Origin: Amoebophrya sp. A120
Taxonomy: Eukaryota; Sar; Dinophyceae; Syndiniales; Amoebophryaceae
Assembly: GCA_905178155.1 (NCBI GenBank)
Contig: CAJINV010000005.1
Span: forward strand, 6,780,153 to 6,844,152
Direction of reading: 5' to 3'
Length of the DNA stretch: 64,000 bases
Positions 33,201 to 45,100 of this stretch are shown one piece after another. The position numbers were made by a program, and so were the translations under genes. The notes under the pieces were generated by a model that worked only from the letters and a program-made list of their open reading frames with translations, searched no databases and was not told where the DNA came from. How positions within the stretch are numbered: the stretch's first letter is position 1; each line of letters begins with the position of its first letter.

Positions 33201-36200
33201 CACAACAACCGGTGCAGGAACAACTTCCAAAGCCGACACAGCAAGAAGTTCTTGCGACCGGCGCAGCAATATCAGGGACAACAAGGGTAGTTGTAGTACC
33301 CTCAACACCGCGCGGCACGGGGGAGAACCCTGCGACGCTGCAAGACACAAAAACTCCAGTGCGGTCCTCAGAGCTTGTCCTCTCCTCGAGAAGTTCACAA
33401 AATCACAATCGTAGCAGCACGAGCTGCCCTCACCTCGATGTCGAAACGAACCTAGAGATGAAAGTGCAGACGAAAAGGTACTGCAAGGACGGGATTCTGT
33501 ACCAGTGGATTCAGGCGAAGAGCCCTAATGGAGATCTTCAGGAAGAGGAGCACATAACAAAGCCAAAACCAGAAGAACGGAACATCAATCCAAATGATTC
33601 TTTATTTCGTCCCACTGCGAAGGAACAGGAGCCTCCTGCTTCTTGTAGGACGACGATGAAGCAGCGACTAGTTGTGGTACACACGACCACCTCTTCATCC
33701 ACGCTAAAGAACGGAAACAGCAGCAGCAAGTCAAAACACATCCAGACGAAGAAGAAACGTGACGTCCGCCGGCATACCACCGTGGATGAACTCAACGGAG
33801 AGGAGCGACATACCGCTTTTTCCCCCAAGAACCGCAGTATCGACCGGAAAATGAGTTGGTTTAAGGTTCCGAGTGGTTCGGCACCGACGTCTGGTTTCCT
33901 GCCGCCAGGAAGAGAGCAAGAATCTTCGACGGCCCAACGACCTCCACAGCGAGGGCATTCCCCCGTCCCTGGTCGGGACATGCGGTCGAGTAGCAGCAAA
34001 ACCGCCCCGCGAGCAGAAGAAGTAGTAACTTCCGATGTTTCTTTCGGTCGTACTCGTAACGCTTGTACTTCTGCGGCAGCACAGCCGTGTAGTACTACAG
34101 CAAGTGTTCCCCGAGTGACAGCTGCGGAACGTGACCGAGCATCTGATTCGTCCTGGCTACAGACTGCCATAAAAGCCAGCGTCAGAAAATTCTGCGCGGC
34201 TGCGCGGGCACTCTCAGAACAAGCTTCAGACCGGTCTTCAGCTGATAGTGCTGCGCCCCCGCAAGAAGGTTTAGCTACCGGAGTCCGGGAACGGAAAATT
34301 AGTGGCGTTGAGACGTATCGGGAGCAGCAGGAATCATCTTCTTCGCAGCTAGTACGGAAGGATGTTGAGAATCATGTTGAAAACCAGACTGATGTTTTTT
34401 CGAAAGACGACGAGGATGTGGAAATGATGGACGTCGAAATGTTGGACGCTGCTCCTTCTGCTAGGAGCGTGGATGTTCGTCCAACTTTTGGAGGAGCACC
34501 TGGGTCGACGAGCAGTAGTACCGCCGGAGGACCAGCAGGAGAGCCTGCTTCCAGTAGTAGCGCATCAAGTTCAACAAGTTCCTGTCCGCAGCAGGCGCCA
34601 GAGCTGCCAAGTTGTTGCGCCGGCCCCGACACTCCTGCGCAATTCACTACAATAAGCATGAAAACCACGACGACGAAGAAGAAGTTTGCTCCGCGGTCCA
34701 AAAACAAGCACTTCCGGGAGGAGCAAGAGCGGCAATTGCAAGAAGAACAGGAGAAGCAGGCGCGGGAACAAGAGCTGCAGCGTTTGAAGGATCTAAAGGA
34801 ACAAGAGGAGAAAAAACGGCAGGAGCGGAAACAAAAGCGGCGGGAATTGAAGCGACAGAGAAGGGAAGAAGAAAAACGCAAGATGCAAGAGAGATTACTG
34901 GTGGAGCAGCAGCAGCGGGAGCTCCAGGAAGCGTTGTTGCGAGACGCGGAAATGCAGCAGCGGCAGAGGGAGGAACAGGAGCGACTAGAAGCGGAGAAGC
35001 AGCAGCAGCTTCTATTGCAGAAACAACATGATGAACTACAACTCAGCAAGAAAATGAAAGAGAAACAACGGAAACAACCACTTCTCTGTCGTACAGGTCC
35101 GACCTACGTCGAACTAGTGGAAATTCTCGATCCGGCTTCTTACGAAAAACTCGGTCTGCAATTCGGCATCGATCTGGAATTCGCGTACGTCCACAAGAAG
35201 GGCGGACACCGCTGGCGGTTAGATATTGAGCGGACTGAAAAGGAGGAACGGGAGTATGCGATGGAGGTTGCTAGACAGCAGGCGCGGGGGGAGGAAGTCG
35301 CTGCGATGGCGAGTGAGTCTGAGGCGGAAACAGGACGAGGAGGAGAACAAACTGGTGGGTCGTCCTGTGTCGGCAGGAGCTCTTCTTTATCTTCTTGCGG
35401 CCGAGGTGGAAGAGAGAATCGTGGGCAAGACGAATTACAGCAAGGAAACACGGCGACAAACCCGGGCAGTGGTGTACTACCAGAGCAGCAGAACCCCCAG
35501 GAACTAACGGATGGTCACGAACATCACCAGCTGCAGACAGAACAGCCTCACGAAAATAGCCTCCAGAACGTCAACCCGAAAAGTCTTCCTCCAATCCGCC
35601 CAAGAGATGAAGAACCTCCCCTCCGACGGCGCAGTAAAAACGTAAAAAGCGACCCAAAGCGCCGTCCGATCTCCCCGCCGGGAAACTGCAACAACCAAGC
35701 AAAAAACCTAAAATTACAGGGCCTCGACCCGCCTCCGTTTTTTCCATCCGACTCCAAACCGATTAACAGACGGAAGTTCACGCTTCCCTACGACTACGAT
35801 TCGCACAAGCCGAGGGTATTTCTTGAAAGACACATAGTTCCGTTTCACATGCCGGTGCATTGGAATGAGGATTTAGAGGATTACTACGAGACCTTCACCG
35901 GGAAACCCGTCGTCCCCTGTTACGAGAAATTTTGCGACGCGGCGGCGAACTTGGGGATAAAAGTGAATCAGTTGTTGAAGCACCGCGCAAAGGAAATCGG
36001 GAGATGTTGCAAACTGTTCAACCTACTAGACCACGAGGATTTCCGGTACAGATGGGAACTGATGAGCGATTGGGAGAGGGAACAGTTTAAGGCGAAACGG
36101 TTTGATATGCACTGCAAAAATATCGTACTAAGTAAGTACAAGTAGTATAAATCGCATGACAAATTTCCTCAGCATAAGAAATGAAATTTGTGATGCGGAT

Positions 36201-36752
36201 TTGACTTGACGAAAACATTTGTAATGCATAAATGCGATCAGTACGAGTATGATTATACTTTTGCAATCCATATTTGACTTTCTGAAAAAGTACAAGCCGA
36301 TTCGCTTGAAGAAAGTGAGGTTGGCGAAAGCGTTTGCGCAGGAAGAGCGGACGGGACCGCCATCATTAGCGAAGCCGAAGAGTGGGAACACCAAGGACGA
36401 AGGAGGTGCGAATGTGGAAGTTGACGATAAGGATAAGGGTGAACCTAACGACCACATTAAGGCGATCGTCGATGCGAACATCACTAGCACGACTGCCGCT
36501 CCTGTGGCGGGTGAAGGTGGAAAGGTGGAATTAGGTGCGGATCCCGCTGCGCTGAATGATCAACAGGAGAACGATTTTGAGGAGAGAAGTGAAGGACAAC
36601 AGCGAATAAAGAAGCCGGTGAAGCGCGAAGTAAGTCAACGCAGTACAACTAAAGCGGCTGCCAAGAGTGTCGCACGCGGACGTGGCCGTCCGAAAAACGA
36701 CGCGAGTAATGCGTCGGGTCCGGGTACTAGAAAAGCGACGAACAAGAAGTAA
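30299..36752 (+). CDS. Giant low-complexity coiled-coil protein with AT-hook
   Basis: Two exons, 30299-36105 and 36278-36752, giving 2093 aa; the only intron is a D introner. The N-terminus is acidic/Ser-rich, with Lys-rich tracts near 240-260 (KKKKDRKKKKRLKKRNR) and 400-420. Gln-rich repeats occupy ~810-880. Basic Glu/Gln/Arg coiled coil fills ~1460-1600 (QEEQEKQAREQELQRLKDLK). A more complex C-terminal region follows (YVELVEILDPASYEKLGLQF; FHMPVHWNEDLEDYYETFTG), and an AT-hook-like RGRGRPKN sits close to the end. Composition and AT-hook suggest a nuclear, DNA-associated protein; I recognise no family. Start uncertain: this ATG is followed by GNSLPT, an imperfect myristoylation context. Codon-rich low-complexity exon 1 holds no introner in 5.8 kb. 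Confidence 0.78.
36106..36277 (+). mobile_element. Introner, family D
   Basis: TATGCACTGCAAAAATATCG ... TATACTTTTGCAATCCATA, perfect target duplication TTTGA. Removal joins K-R-F-D-F-L-K. Confidence 0.9.
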
Positions 36753-38430
36753 TTTAGATTCAGTTTGAAATCAATAGTAGGGACAGAGGCAGTATTCACT
36801 TCAACATCAGCCTCGTCTCAGGGAGAAAGAACCGAATGTTGAAGAAGCTCGCACCGCCTCTCAGGCGCGCGGAAAACGAAAGAGCAGGTAGTTATAGTTG
36901 CGCAAGATTCCTATTCTTTGAACTCGTGATGTATGACAAAAATTTAGTTGTCGTGCAACCTTGTTGGGAGGCGGAGGAACAAAAAATTTACCACGGAAAA
37001 CAACAGGTCCTCCTACAGACAGTTGTGGACAACGAGGATCATGATCGCGACGTGGCTGCGCCATGACGAACGTAATTTCTCAAACGCGACGGGAGTGCTG
37101 CGCTTATGTCCACGCGGTCTTAAGGTAGGATTAGTGTACTAGTAGTAGCAACTTCGCTCTCGAATGAAGATGAATTGTTTGAATGTCCATGCACTGGTGG
37201 TCGCTCTTGACGGCAACAGCAGTCTCCAAGATTCACTTTCCGTCTTCTCCAGGTAACCATCTGTGCTAGCACAGAGGATCCGCGCCGTTTTATTGGCGCA
37301 TCGTACGTCTACCTACTTGAAGCGCGCAAGACGACAACAAGCGACGGCTACTTCATTACACTCCTGTGGTGGACACGAGGAATAGAAACGAAATAAAAGT
37401 GCTTGCTGAAGAGGGACGGACGAAGGGGATCTAAACGTAGACAAAGGTCCTTTTTTCGTTGAGTTTCTGTGTGCATTTTGGAGGTCTTACCGCACTAAAT
37501 GGTGACTGACGGGCTCGGAGCAGCAAAAATGCTTAGGTGACGTAGTACTATCAGAATTACTGTCAATATCTCCATTCTACTCAACACACACAGGTACTCG
37601 GGCAATCCAACAGCGAGGACGCAATTTAAGGAAGGAGTACCGCAATCGATGATCCGAGTATAGTGAATCGGCGGACAATCTTCAGAAAAGTTTTTCTCGT
37701 AACTGTATTCAGTAGTACTGGACGCGAGGTTTCACTTCAATTCGCTTCGGTGTTTGCGGTTTGTCGCTCGACGAGTCCTGGATAGGGCTCAGGAATAACC
37801 CATATTTTCAAAAGTTGTTCCAAGCACATCTTTTTTTTCATGTTATAAGTACTACTCCCAAACAAGGTCCCAAAAAGCAACATGATGAGAGATCCGGATC
37901 TTGCGGGAGAAGTACTATGTTACCATTGTCAGATGGCGGGCGGCAAAGTTGCGTGCGATGAAGTAGAATCCACCTGCTGAGGATCTTCATGATGACCTAC
38001 TAGAAACTACGATTCGTTTCTTCGTATGAATTTGGCCTCTCAGGATTATATCGAGATCCAATACAACTACAAGAAGCAACCGCGACGTCTTCTTCTTCTT
38101 CGAGATGATCCTTTGTTTGGAACAATATTAAGGACAAGTCAACAAAGCCACCGAAGGCAAAAGCCACAGCATGAAGATCTCGACCGACAGCGATTTGTGG
38201 ATAAAGATCATACTCGTAGTACAAGTCCGGGGTAGTTCATCAAGTTGTGCAGTCCAGCAGAAAGATGTCAAACTTTACAAATTTGTAAAGCGATCTTTTG
38301 CAGCAGCAGCGCACGAGGAGGACGCTTTTGAGCTTGATCCCGCCGACACCTCAAGACAGTAGAGCTCTTTCTCCTCTAAGTACGTTGGTTTAGCTCTTTT
38401 GGTTGATTAGAAAAGTCCTGAAGTTTTACT
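36753..38430. other. Intergenic, no gene seen
   Basis: Short ORFs only (under 80 codons), none with recognisable protein character. No introner pair. Confidence 0.55.
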
Positions 38431-38485
38431 AGGTAGGGTTTAAGTTTACCAATCCAGATCTTGTCGTGCACTTTCTGCTTGTGCG
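38431..38485 (+). repeat. 55-bp direct repeat, copy 1
   Basis: Begins AGGTAGGGTTTAAGTTTACC and ends TTTCTGCTTGTGCG. Copy 2 at 39404-39458 differs by one base (CTTTCTG/CTATCTG). The recombinase fragment lies between them and its reading frame starts within copy 1. Confidence 0.85.
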
Positions 38486-39048
38486 ACGCCGGCAAGCACT
38501 CTGCCGTCATTGTTCGCGACGACTCCCTCGAGATCATACTCGCATCGAGGAAGCAAGAGCAGCGCGGCGTGAAGCTCTCCCGCGGTTGCTTCTGCGGGGG
38601 GCACGACGTGTTCTCCGACTATTGCCCCGTTCACGTAATCGGGAAGTTTGTGGAGGAAGTGCAGCCGGGCGGCCGGTTGTTCCCGAGCTGCTCGTATGTC
38701 GGCACTTTGCAATACCTCCGCGACGCCTTCGCCAGTCTCGGCCTCCAGGCACATGGAAAGCCCGGGACACAGTCCCTGCGCCGGGGGGCGCTTCAGACAA
38801 TGGAATCGGTTAACCCCAACGCGGCCCAGTTGCTGTCGTTGGGGGATTGGTCGTCGTCGGCCATACAGGAATACAGGGACCTGCGACGGTCCGAGGCCAT
38901 CGCGGTCCAGAACACCTTTCTCCCGGTGGCCCGGGAAGGCGAAAGTGACTCCGACTCCGAAGCCGGTGCACCGGCAGGCGCCGGTGAAGGCGATACAGCC
39001 GCGGGCGACCCACTGGCAAATGCCGGGGTCCCGCCCGTTCCGAATTGA
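38461..39048 (+). pseudogene. Tyrosine recombinase C-terminal fragment
   Basis: A 195-codon open stretch with no ATG of its own. Features fit the catalytic C-terminus of a phage/DIRS/Crypton-type tyrosine recombinase: a Cys/His segment (GCFCGGHDVF...YCPVHVIG), TQSLRRGALQ (the HxxR box with Q for H), then LLSLGDWSSSAIQEYRDL containing the Trp and the putative nucleophile Tyr. The first catalytic Arg box is absent, so this is a fragment or one exon. An acidic Ala/Gly tail ends at TGA. Overlapping minus-strand ORFs are shadows. Family assignment is by motif only. Confidence 0.6.
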
Positions 39049-39403
39049 TCTCAAGGCGTTTGCTCGAGCTCTCTCGCGGCTCCACCGACCTAAGCAAGGT
39101 GCCCGCACCTGTTCTACGCGTTCTTGATACAAAATCACCCCGTGCGCTCGCACGGTGTACCCAATGCAGCTCTTCTCGAGCTTTTAGTGCGCGCTGTTGC
39201 GCATAGGACAGCTCGCAGCTGTCGTTCCTCTCGCAGCCCGTAGTTGCTGCTCCCTCGCGCGACCCGCTTTCAGAGCGAGATTTGTGTTCGCGCGCTGAAC
39301 GCGTCTGTGCGGGATCTCCATGCGAGGTCATCGACCACGTGCACACCGAGTCGTGTGTCAGCTCGTGTGAACTTTTAGCCTTATCGATTGAGAAAGAAAA
39401 TTA

Positions 39404-39458
39404 AGGTAGGGTTTAAGTTTACCAATCCAGATCTTGTCGTGCACTATCTGCTTGTGCG
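39404..39458 (+). repeat. 55-bp direct repeat, copy 2
   Basis: Same sequence as 38431-38485 with one mismatch; followed by GCATATATGG. Confidence 0.85.
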
Positions 39459-40714
39459 CATATATGGATCTGGTTCGATAGAGTTGTAGGAGGATGATGA
39501 AACTTCGTCGATTCATGTTGGCGTATCGTGGTTACCTGCGTTAGCGCCTGTGGTTCGATTGGCTAAGGACAACAAAAACTGAGCAAAACAGATACTAACA
39601 TCCGGGGGCAAATGAAGGGATGTGGTATAGCAGTTTCTCGACGCATTGATAAAATACCTCCCCGGATGCCCCTGGATGACTCAATTCATTTCTCAATCAA
39701 AAAATAGCACCCTGCTTCGATTTTTTCCCCCCGAATTCAATAGCAGTCACTTTTCTGTATTTTCTTTCTAAGAGCAGTAGTTTCGTATATCCCTCTGTAA
39801 GTACTTCATAGTGGGTGCTATATCGGCGGAAGGTTGGGGATTCCGGCTCTGCCGTTGGCATGTTTTTGAATTCATAAGATTTTTCCTCTTCTTTGCAATT
39901 GGTAGCGAGGGGCTTCAAGGGGGTGGAAAGTGACGGACGAACCTTGAGAATTTCAATATCAAGGGTGAAGAGAAGAAGCATCTTATGCCCCTTCTCTTCG
40001 GAAGATATAGAGGTCGCACTTTGATAACGAAAGCAGAGGATGACCCCTAGTCCCGAAATTTCCGCTACCATGGGCATTATTTGTTGAAAAGCAGTCACGT
40101 GTCTTCAATTTGCAGGTGCCTTGCGCGCTACCTCTAGAGATAATTTCCGTCTCCTCTAATCAGATTTTGTCTCTGAAGAGGGCAGAAAGAAGACTAGCTA
40201 CGCTGGCGAGAGATCCTAACTCGTCATGATTGCTCTTTCCAAAAATGTCCGCCACTGTCGTTCCTCGCTGATGATCATGCCTTCCAAACCCCTTTTTTTA
40301 TTCAGCGAAAAGCTTTGTTTTGGGCTAGTCAGCTTGGGCGACAGGGCACAAGGAGACAGGTACAGTGACACAGCCGCCAAGACATAGCAGAGGCCAATGG
40401 AGTCGAAGACAAAATCAGTCTCTTGGGTGCCCGCTTTCTTCGCGTAGCAAGATCGTGCGCACCCTGGCTGTGTCTTCCCAAGCGTGACGCGGTGGAGCGA
40501 CTACGTACCAACGAGGACGAGGAGCCTTGGCTTGCTAAAACATCATTGCGGATGGCCCCGCATTGATGTCGGACAAGTCCCGAAGACGCATGTTGATCAC
40601 ATTGAACCGCGGTGGAGGAGGAGATGAGCAGAGACCTATCTTAATCCTCCTTGAGCACTAGGATCTGCGCTACTTCTCTTTGCTTATGGTTTATAGCGGA
40701 TCTCATACAAAAAA

Positions 40715-40754
40715 AATCCAGATCTTGTCGTGCACTTTCTGCTTGTGCGCATAT
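40715..40754 (+). repeat. 55-bp direct repeat, partial copy 3
   Basis: AATCCAGATCTTGTCGTGCA continuing through TTTCTGCTTGTGCGCATAT, the 3' two-thirds of the repeat; preceded by an A-run. Suggests a dispersed element end. Confidence 0.8.
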
Positions 40755-41245
40755 TGGTGCAAGTTTGCCGTTTCCCTGTGACGGTGTGGACCGCTCTGAC
40801 TACCAGGCGCTTTCTTCCGCTCCGTAGTTGTAAGCACTTAAGTACTTATTTTTGGCCAAAATAAAGGCATTTTTGGATTCCATTTTACGTCCTTGTGAAG
40901 TACGAACAGCAACAAGTTCTTGCACGTCGGAGAAAACAAAAATGTGGGGGCAACATCATCCGCTGCAACAATTTCACCGTGCTTTTGGCCGAGCGACGGG
41001 CGTGGCTACAAAAGTGAACAATGTTACTACATGTTCTTTCAAGGCTGGGAGAATCCCGCGAAGGACCCATAGCAGCGCTGTGAATTGACCCGGACGCAAA
41101 GGATTGGAGTTGAAAAATGACGAACCTAGTGTCTACCATTGAAAGTAAATTTATAAAAGTTTTCAGATTGGAAGCAGCTAGGCTCTGCCTTTATATATTG
41201 CCACAAAAATTTACAAGTAGGAGTTAGCTTATACTTGGAACATGT

Positions 41246-41301
41246 GCACAGAACCAAGACTGTATGGGCATAACCGTTTTCGCCATGGTTGTTAAGGTTG
41301 C
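41246..41301 (+). repeat. Diverged direct repeat, copy 1
   Basis: GCACAGAACCAAGACTGTAT ... ATGGTTGTTAAGG; about 85 percent similar by eye to 41898-41953. Confidence 0.65.
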
Positions 41302-41897
41302 ATATGCTTTAGGCGGTATTAGGGAGGGGCGACACACTTTCAAAACAACTATCTACTTTTATTTTTTGGCGCGCCTTGTGCCCGCCGCGATTGTCTATTA
41401 AAGTTTACCTTTGACTATTTCTGCTCGGAAGATGTAGTTTAGACGATAAGCGTTTTTCTATTTGTGGACCGAAGTAGGACGCGTGGAGGTGTAACAGGGC
41501 ATGAACTATGGCGGAATGAGATATGCTATCTCGGACTACCAAAAGTTCAAACCCTGGGCCGATCCTCTGAGTGACTTCCTTCCCGCAAATCTTTAGACTG
41601 TTTGATCCCGAACCCAGCACAAACAAGCACGAGAATAAGGATTAAGCGCAAGATCTAGAGCGAATACCCAAACAAATTGCACACCCAACCACAACACACG
41701 CGCTGAAGATCTACCACGCTGAAAACACTCTCTACACCTGAATGAGGGCGGGCGTGATGAATGTAGTGGCAACCTTTTTCGATTTTTTACAGGCTACGGG
41801 ATCGATCGTTGAGCTAGGTGCTTTCTCTATAAACATCTTATGACGATTAAATGAATTCCCGCTATGTCAATTTCGCTTTTAGTCCATCACACAGCAC

Positions 41898-41953
41898 GCA
41901 CAGAACCAAGACCGTAAGGGCATAATCGTGTTTGGAATGGTTGTTAAGGATGC
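41898..41953 (+). repeat. Diverged direct repeat, copy 2
   Basis: GCACAGAACCAAGACCGTAA ... ATGGTTGTTAAGG; lies just upstream of the next gene. Confidence 0.65.
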
Positions 41954-42154
41954 GTGAAAAAACATGATGACTGAACGTGAAAGCCGATGCGGTAGTAGGC
42001 AGCTCTCGGCGAGGTTTTACGAGTGAAGCAAAAAACAAAAAAGTAGGAACACAGCCAGCCAGCGAAACGAAAGCAGGGCGCAGCAGACACGAAGAGTGTT
42101 CGCCCAAGAATGATCATGGCCCGGAAATGAGAAGGAAAGTGTGATGAAAGGATA

Positions 42155-45100
42155 ATGTGTAATGCGACTCGTGAAAAGAGTTTCAATACCGTAGTCAAAG
42201 TTCTCACATTGTTCCTAAGCATTTTTGTGCCGGAGTTTTCACAAGCCTTCTCGTTAGCGAGAAGAATCTCGCTGCACGCAAGACGAGGAGGACAGTCGAA
42301 GTGGCCGCGGGAGCCAGATCTACTGCAACTTCATGAAGCTGCTGCACCTGCTAGTACAACTTCTAGTTCGCCGGACGCCAAGAGTGGTGCTCCTGGTGCC
42401 CCCTACTTCGTCACAAATAAAGAACCACTTCCGACGTCGTTCTTCGAAGACCAACAGCAGCAGATCATGGAGCAGCTGCTGGATTTTCTGCCGTTAGAGG
42501 TGTCCAACTTCCTTACCCTGAACGAGGTGAAAGAGTTGTGCAATGCGCTTCCGAGGAAGATGAAGATGATCGAGACTTCTGTGGATGATGTGGCTGGTGA
42601 AGACCACAGAGATGAAGCAGTAGTAGAGGGTCACTGCACGACACATGACAGTCATTCCAGGACAACTACGAATATTAAAACGAAAGACCAGGAGGTCTCG
42701 TCCTCTGACGTGATGGTCATCAACAGACTGCAACAGAAATTGCGAAAAGAAAGACTTTTTTACGAGAAAAACGCCCTCGTCCGGCACCTCTTACTCGTCC
42801 AACACGACCCGGTCGCGGCGTTGCTTGGTGGGGACACGTATGGAATCCAAAGATGTCCGGGTCCTCTGGAAACCTGTGATGCTGCTTCTGAATGTCACAG
42901 AAGATCTGGCATGCAAGTCCTAGTATCAATACAGGTTTATTTGAGCAGGTTTCACAATGCCTAATTCGCGTGACAAATGCCGTCTTTGGGTGGCAAGAGA
43001 TGAGCAACTTTTAATATTGCGGTCGATGCATGAGAGATTTTTGTCTGGTGTGAACAAACGCGCATCAGAAGTTTTTTTACATGTTTCCAGACCTTCTAGA
43101 CATATTTGCAAAAATGCATAACACGGCGGAAAGACTGGCGGAAATGGAGCGGGAGAAGTTCGAAAAGCTACGAAATCGCGAGAAGAATGCCGCGGAACGT
43201 GCTCTACGATTATGTCTTTTTACCAGAGAGGCCGAAAACGAAATCGGAAATGATCCTACACCGTTCATAAAACCATTTTTCCACGACGTGAATTGGTCTA
43301 TCTTGTGCAAAAGTATCGTACTCGTACTAATTCTAATTGCTTTTATGCATTACAAATCTCTTTCTCAAGGCAAATCAGCATTTACAAATTCAATTTGTAA
43401 TGCTGGGCCAATTTGTAATGCAGTTTATACTAGTACGATGCTTTTGCATTGCATATGGTTTTTCCTATACCTGGAGGAAACGCTTAACCTCCTTCTCGAG
43501 CCGGAGGCACGTATTGAAGACCTGCGTCATCTATTTTACGTATCAAGTGCAAAAGTGTCTGGGTCTGATGAAAGGGTCGTGCAAGGTTTGTCGTGCTTGT
43601 CTGGCATGACGGAAATAAAGTCTGTATTTTTGCGTGTCCAAGAAGAGACCCTTTTGCTTGTCATGCAAATAAAACGCAGTTGGTCATGCGGAAACAAAGG
43701 GAAAGCGCAACACTAAGCCCCGCAAAAAATATTTCTCATGCTTGGCTTTGCATTAATACAGACCATTCACTGATTCACATTTCAGCATTACAAGTTTTCA
43801 GACCCAGACATATTGATTGCAAGGCATATCACGGCTCCTATCATGATTCTCTCGAGCGGCGACTTGAGGTTATGCATTGCAAAGGTATCGTACTCGTATT
43901 ATTGCATTACAATTTTTCTCAGCATGAGAAGTAAAATTCGTAATGCGGATTTACCTTATGTAAAAGATTTGTAATGCATGACTGCAATTGAATTACTACG
44001 AGCGCGATACTTTTGCACTGCATACAGGTGGCGAAAGGGCAACTCCAACGGAGGGCCGAGTTGAAGCGGCGGCGAGTTTTGGCGAGGGATAAAAAAGTTC
44101 TTCTTCAGAATTATCCTATGAAAAAACGTCCCCCCCCAGAGTTGTCATGCAAATCTGCATGCTGAAAATGTTTCTCATGCGGAGCCCCATGAGAAGCATT
44201 TTCCAGTCGTGTATTGGAATTTGTCATGCTCCAATCAGCATGATATACTGGATCTGTGATGCTGCTGAGCTAGCTCAAACAGCACTACAATACGAGTCCA
44301 AATTTGTCATGCAAAACAGCCAGAGCTTGTGGATTTGTCTAGCCGAGTCCCCATCCTGACTATGGGGTAGGGACGTTTTTACATAGGATAAGAATAAGGA
44401 GAGGGAACGTACTGCCGGAGGTGCAGAGCTCAAAAGTCGACGCTCATTTTCGTGGAAGAACCAAGAGACGAACCTCCCGGGACGCGGCGTAGTACCACGA
44501 GAAGTGGAAGCAGTAGCAGATCAGCACCTTCTTCAGGGGGGAGACCACCTTCCGTCAGAAGGTAACGAAATCGATTTCAGAGGTCGTACATCTGGCGCGA
44601 CCAGAGGGAGTTGTAGTAGTTCTTACTCTCTCGTCGGTTCACACCCAGGAGGAGAAGCTGCCCGAGCTGATGTCAATGTTCCCTTTCCCCCCGGCGACGA
44701 AAACAACTACCCTTTTCGTGTCGTCGCACAAGAGTTGATGCACCTTTGTCCGGGACTGCCGCTTGGCCACGGATGCGAAAATAGAGCCGAATTGGACCTG
44801 CTGTTGGAGCAAAAAGAGCTGCTTCAGTTGCCCGGCGGACCTAGTACAACTACACAGCCGATGCTGGAAGGGTTTTGTCTGCCACGGATCACGTTGCTGC
44901 CCTGGACAGAATATCCAGTGCAAAAGTATCGCACTCGTAGTAATTGCAATTATGCATTGCAAATCTTTTTCCTAAGGTCAATCAGCATTACAAATGCTGA
45001 GGAAATTTGTAATGCAATTCATACTAGTACGATACTTTTGCAATGCATACAGAAATGTTAGTACAGCAGCCTGTAGATGATACAGATCGTAGTACTTGTG

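Larger units (their letters stand above)
39459..42154. other. Long non-genic stretch, one weak ORF
   Basis: Contains a third partial copy of the 55-bp repeat (40715-40754) and a diverged ~56-bp repeat pair (about 41246-41301 and 41898-41953). A 133-codon minus-strand ORF at 39697-40098 has mixed composition but no recognisable domain; I do not call it a gene. Confidence 0.55.

Noticed and set aside
38446-39346. Minus-strand ORFs over the recombinase fragment (235 and 178 codons)
   Set aside because: The plus-strand frame carries the recognisable recombinase motifs; the minus frames show only compositional bias.
39697-40098. Minus-strand 133-codon ORF
   Set aside because: Reasonable composition but isolated, no domain, and within a long non-genic tract; kept only as a note.
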